Assembly (NCBI RefSeq): GCF_000165425.1
Contig: NW_001799023.1
Span: 130,273-194,272 of the forward strand
From: Paramecium tetraurelia
Lineage: Eukaryota; Ciliophora; Oligohymenophorea; Peniculida; Parameciidae
Length of the DNA stretch: 64,000 nt
Reading direction: 5' to 3'
The position numbers were made by a program, and so were the translations under genes. A model generated the notes under the pieces. It worked only from the letters and a program-made list of their open reading frames with translations, had not been told where the DNA came from and made no database searches. Shown piece after piece: positions 60,288-64,000 of the stretch (position 1 is its first letter; every line of letters starts with the position of its first letter).

Positions 60288-60965
60288 TCAATATTTTCTT
60301 TCACATTTAGTTTTACATTATCTTAATGTATCTTATAAGCAAGTATCAAACTATAATAACTGTGTAATGCTCTCTTACATTTGTCTAAAAGAAAAGAAAT
60401 TCTTTCTTAATTCTTCATGTTACTATTCTAATTATTAGATTCTCTATTTCATTTGTAAATCTGATATAGTTTTACTTGATAATATTTACTTCAACTCTTA
60501 AGTCAATTAATTCATCTACGATGTATAGCTATTAATAGAGGCTTATGTCCCTTTTACATCTAATTTAAGATTTTTTTAGATTTCTTTATTTTAGTTAGAA
60601 TCGTAAGTGTTTTCACTTCTCACAAAAAAATTATTCTTTCCTTATTTCTTATTTAAATTGTTTTTCAATTGGTCATATTAATCATTTTTATTATAAGCCA
60701 ATAATTCATTGATTCCTCTTTTAATAACTTCAAAATTGGATTGCAATTGATTTAGCAATACTTATGAAGTATTATCAGAGAGAGTTTTTTGTGAAGAGCA
60801 AGAAGAATTCCTTTCGTACCTTTCTTCTACGCTCACAATCAATGGTTAATCTTCAATATTTTAATTTGGAACTTGTTATTATTCTTTAGATTTAACCTTT
60901 AATAACAATGCTATTTACTATTCCACATGTGCTATCATTCCTAGTAAGTCATAAGTGGGATTCAT
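60288..60965 (-). CDS. Unknown Gln-rich coiled-coil protein
   Basis: A 225-residue frame without introns: MNPTYDLLGMIAHVEQQIAL at the start, a Ser-rich middle (ERYERNSSCSSQKTLSDNTS), and coiled coils LLNQLQSNFEVIKRGINELL, MNQLTQELKQILSSKTISDL and MKQRIQQLEQQHEELRKNFF. It ends CKTKCERKY. Many Gln come from TAA/TAG. No family recognised; the pattern suits a cytoskeletal or scaffold protein. Confidence 0.62.
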
Positions 60966-61370
60966 TTGAAATATTGTATAAAATTACTTTGTAGAGATTT
61001 ATATTTGGGTCTTAATTCTATTACTAAATTCTATTAATTAGATTCTAGATTTTCTAGAAATAAAATATTAAATCCATGCACATAGACGAAGCAATTATAT
61101 AATGACTCAATAAAAGTTTTGAATCTATTCTAATGGCTTATTTTCTAGAACATATAAGTGGCTATCAAAATTATTATTATTATAATATTATTCTATATTT
61201 GACTAATTATGTGATACCAAATTCATTCTTGATTTCAATAAGGAATTGATGTTTATTTATAAGTTTAGATATAATTGACGATAACTATAACTATATTTTT
61301 TACAATTAAACATTAACTGCTTCATTCATAATTTTTATTTTATATTAAGACCAATTAAAAAAGTGCAATA
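60966..61370. other. 400-bp gap between divergent genes
   Basis: AT-rich region between the start of the coiled-coil gene (minus) and the start of the SNF2 gene (plus); probable promoter space for both. No motif claimed. Confidence 0.5.
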
Positions 61371-64000
61371 ATGTAGGAATCGCAACAATTACAATAAGGA
61401 TAGAAAAAGCCAGAATTATACATTGGAAAGTTTTTCTGCTAATTTTAATGTAATGGCAACATGAACTGTAAAAATAAATTAAAGGTGAAGCTTAAGGTTT
61501 TTGACTAATAGAAGAAAGTAAAGTAAATGAAGAAGAAGAAGTTATATGTAGTTAGCAGTGATATTAATCATTTTGAATCAGACAGAATAGTTTGCAAAGT
61601 AAGAAAAGGGAAGGAGGTAATTAAGAAAGTATATAATAATCATGGTAAAATTTTGCATTTATATGATGAAATATGGTTCTTTCTCTTGAATGCTGGGTAT
61701 GTGAAATTAGGGGTGAGAATAACAAAACCAAACCAGTCAATTGTTGAAGTCGCTGAAGTTTCTGTGTATTTGACATAATTGGCTATAGATGATGATTACG
61801 AAATGAAGATAGACAGATACAACAAAAAGACAGAGCAATTAACCCCTGAAGAGGAAAACCAGATGGAGTTGTTAAAATATGCAAGACTCTCTTTGTTGTT
61901 GATGTTGGATTTTATGAATGTAACAATAGAGGAAAGTTGCTTAATTAAATAAAACAAGTAATTTAAGATCTTCTTTGCTTAATATTGCCAATTCTTTTAG
62001 AAATCCAATGTCAATTTTTCAATCAAAAGTTTGCTTAAATCATTTCCTCGTCCTATCATAGAAAAGTAACAATTATTTGAGACTTACATTAACAGTAAAA
62101 GGTTTAATAACAATTTATTTGAAAAAAAGTTGATACAAGACTTAGCAGTGTATTAAACAGGCCCTTCAACTTTTTTGAATCAATTCAAGAAACCATATTC
62201 TCCAAAAATGGAAGAAATCTACCCAATCCATCATGAGCTATTTCAAAGAATTGGTTTGGAATTTTTTTAATATGTTAAAACATTTATAAAGCGTTCAAAA
62301 AGTTCAGTGGATAATAAGTTTGCAGAATTGTATGATGATTATGTCTTAAAGACTGTTTTTTTATGCACTTTTCAGATATCTGAAATAGTTTTGAAAGATT
62401 CCATGTATGCCAATTAGCATAAGAATCTGATAAAAGTTCGTAAATAAATTACTGATACTTTGAGCAAATCTAACAGGGATCAACTCAACTTATTGAGTGA
62501 TAACAATCTCAAAATTTACTAATATTCTAAAAATGCGATACTCGATTTATATTTTGTTGACTTCAAGATAAATCGAAAATCTACTCAGCAATATTAAGAT
62601 ATTTTAAGTCAATTCTTTTCATAGAGGTTATTTTATTAGCAAAATATTTAAACATATACAGAGTTTGAGAAACATGTATAAAAAGAAAAATTCGAGGAGA
62701 TTAAGGAATAAATTAAATATCAAAAAGCAAATTATGAGTCTAATAAATAAGATATAAATGACATTTTTCTAATAAATAAACTGATCCTTAAGGAATATGA
62801 CACTCCAAAATTGATGTCATCTGAGCTTAAGAAACATTAGAAGGAAGCACTGTTCTGGATGCTCTATAGGGAAGGACATATCACTGATCACTAATTACAA
62901 TAGAAGTAATAATTGTCTCCATTATGGTAGGAGTATAAATTATAAGGCGGGGAATCCTTATATGTCAATATGTTTACAGGTAAGGTATCTAAAGAGCTAG
63001 TGCCACTTCAAGAGACCAAGGGAGGTATTCTGGCCGATGAGATGGGTTTAGGGAAAACTCTAATGGCTCTGGCCTTAATTCTGGAAACCCTTAATCGTGA
63101 ACATTAGACATTGATTGTAGTTCCTAAATCAGTGATAAAACAATGGGAGAAGGAAATAGTTAAGCATTCAAAACCGGAGAGTTTAAAGGTCTTAGTTTAT
63201 TACTCTAAGAAATCCAGAAAGAACAAAACGATAGATTTTAAAAACTATGATATAATATTAACTACCTATGCTGTATTGAGCATAGACTTTTAAATTTGGA
63301 ATTAAATAAATAATGTTAACATTGAATAGGATGGTAATGTAGCACAGAATGATAGTTTAGTTGAAAGGGGATAATCTTTAGAGGAGGTCAGCGACTTATC
63401 TAATACTATGGATATTTATAATAGTAGTTCAGATGATGATGATAATTACTAGAGCTAGTCCTATTACAATCCTTTCTACGAGTATTGTCAGGAGAAGAGA
63501 AAGCAGGAGAGATAATTTAAATAATAATTGAGACAGAGAGTGAAGAAGGAAAAGTAAGAGAAATAAAAGAAGAAAAGGTAATTGAATCCGGAACAATTGG
63601 AGATAGCCAAGGAGCATAACAATTTATTTAAATAGAAATTTCATAGGGTCATTTTAGATGAAGCTCATAATATCAAAATTAGATAAACATTGTAATCGAA
63701 GAGTGCCATTGCTTTGGATGCTGATTTCAGATGGTGTTTAACTGGAACTCCGATGCAAAATAAACATGATGATCTATTTAGTTTGCTGTAATTTCTGAAA
63801 GTTGAAACATTTTCTGAATAGTAATCTATTTTATTTAAGTTTTAGTTTTTGGTGGAATACCTACATTAACAAGGAAGAAAATGAAGATGATTAATAGAGA
63901 ATATTATCTTAGATTTTGTAACCTATTATATTGAGGAGGACTAAGAACTCTTAAAGAATGGATGGTCTCAATTAAGTGGAGGAAGAAATCTGTTGGGTTG
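61371..64000 (+). CDS. SNF2-family helicase, RAD5/HLTF-like, 3' end cut by window edge
   Basis: Starts MQESQQLQQGQKKPELYIGK. Residues about 50-140 resemble a HIRAN module (HLYDEIWFFLLNAGYVKLGV; VEVAEVSVYLTQ). A helical region leads to the helicase: KKHQKEALFWMLYREGH, motif I GGILADEMGLGKTLMALALI, motif Ia LIVVPKSVIKQWEKEI, TTYAVL, motif II RVILDEAHNIK and motif III CLTGTPMQNKHDDLFSLLQF, then ILQPIILRRTKNS. Between Ia and II there is an insert with an acidic Ser/Asp run (NSSSDDDDNYQSQS) and a basic coiled coil (RQRVKKEKQEKQKKKRQ). A 19-nt intron near 63821 restores FWWNTYINKEE. RAD5-type proteins remodel stalled replication forks; the expected RING and helicase C-lobe lie beyond 64000. Confidence 0.88.

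Noticed and set aside
1-64000. Transposons, CRISPR arrays, viral fossils, rRNA, telomere repeats
   Set aside because: No transposase, reverse transcriptase, integrase or capsid reading, no regular direct-repeat arrays and no G4T2/G3T3 telomere runs were seen.

Overview
The window is macronuclear-type DNA from a ciliate, most likely Paramecium. Protein families such as IFT122, proteasome alpha-2, 14-3-3 and importin-5 stay open only if TAA and TAG are read as glutamine and TGA is the sole stop. Introns are tiny (about 20-40 nt, GT...AG) and very frequent, gene spacing is often below 100 bp, and the DNA is AT-rich. About 34 protein genes and one tRNA were placed by reading both strands with this code and splicing introns by eye. 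Edges supported by family alignment are good; those of unknown proteins are less certain.

Layout: 1-4716 has a truncated Ser/Thr kinase (-), thymidine kinase (-) and a myristoylated CDPK-like pseudokinase (+). 4936-9833 has the ciliary gene IFT122 (-) diverging from a MORN-repeat protein (+). 9851-17056 has a kinase, a DP-type cell-cycle transcription factor, a GAF-GAF-VPS9-like protein and a membrane protein (all -). 17235-25489 holds two related kinases in opposite orientation around a coiled-coil protein, a PP6 regulatory (SAPS) subunit and an unknown gene. 25902-31655 (+) has a small membrane protein, a two-domain EF-hand cation channel of two-pore type and a casein kinase I. 31980-35396 (-) is a hybrid histidine kinase beside an apparently decayed relative. 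35625-37480 (+) encodes a REEP/HVA22 protein and a 14-3-3. 37534-42094 (-) encodes importin-5, proteasome alpha-2 and a small unknown. 42152-45156 (+) is a TBC protein, followed by tRNA-Arg(ACG). 45650-54600 has an unknown coiled-coil gene, a vWA-like protein, a cytochrome P450, a TSNAXIP1-like coiled-coil EF-hand protein and a mitochondrial oxoglutarate/malate-type carrier. 55743-59840 (+) is a full ABCC transporter, followed by a coiled-coil gene and an SNF2/RAD5-type helicase that runs off the right edge.

The genes do not form one pathway. Themes are signalling (six kinase-fold genes plus a histidine kinase, two GAF modules, several EF-hands and 14-3-3), ciliary function (IFT122, MORN, TSNAXIP1-like) and housekeeping. 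The most unusual items are the GAF-GAF-VPS9-like fusion, the pseudokinase lacking all three catalytic motifs, the hybrid histidine kinase with a degenerate ATP site but intact receiver, and the two-pore-type channel with an EF-hand linker and a very long tail. No transposon, CRISPR array or viral fossil was seen.
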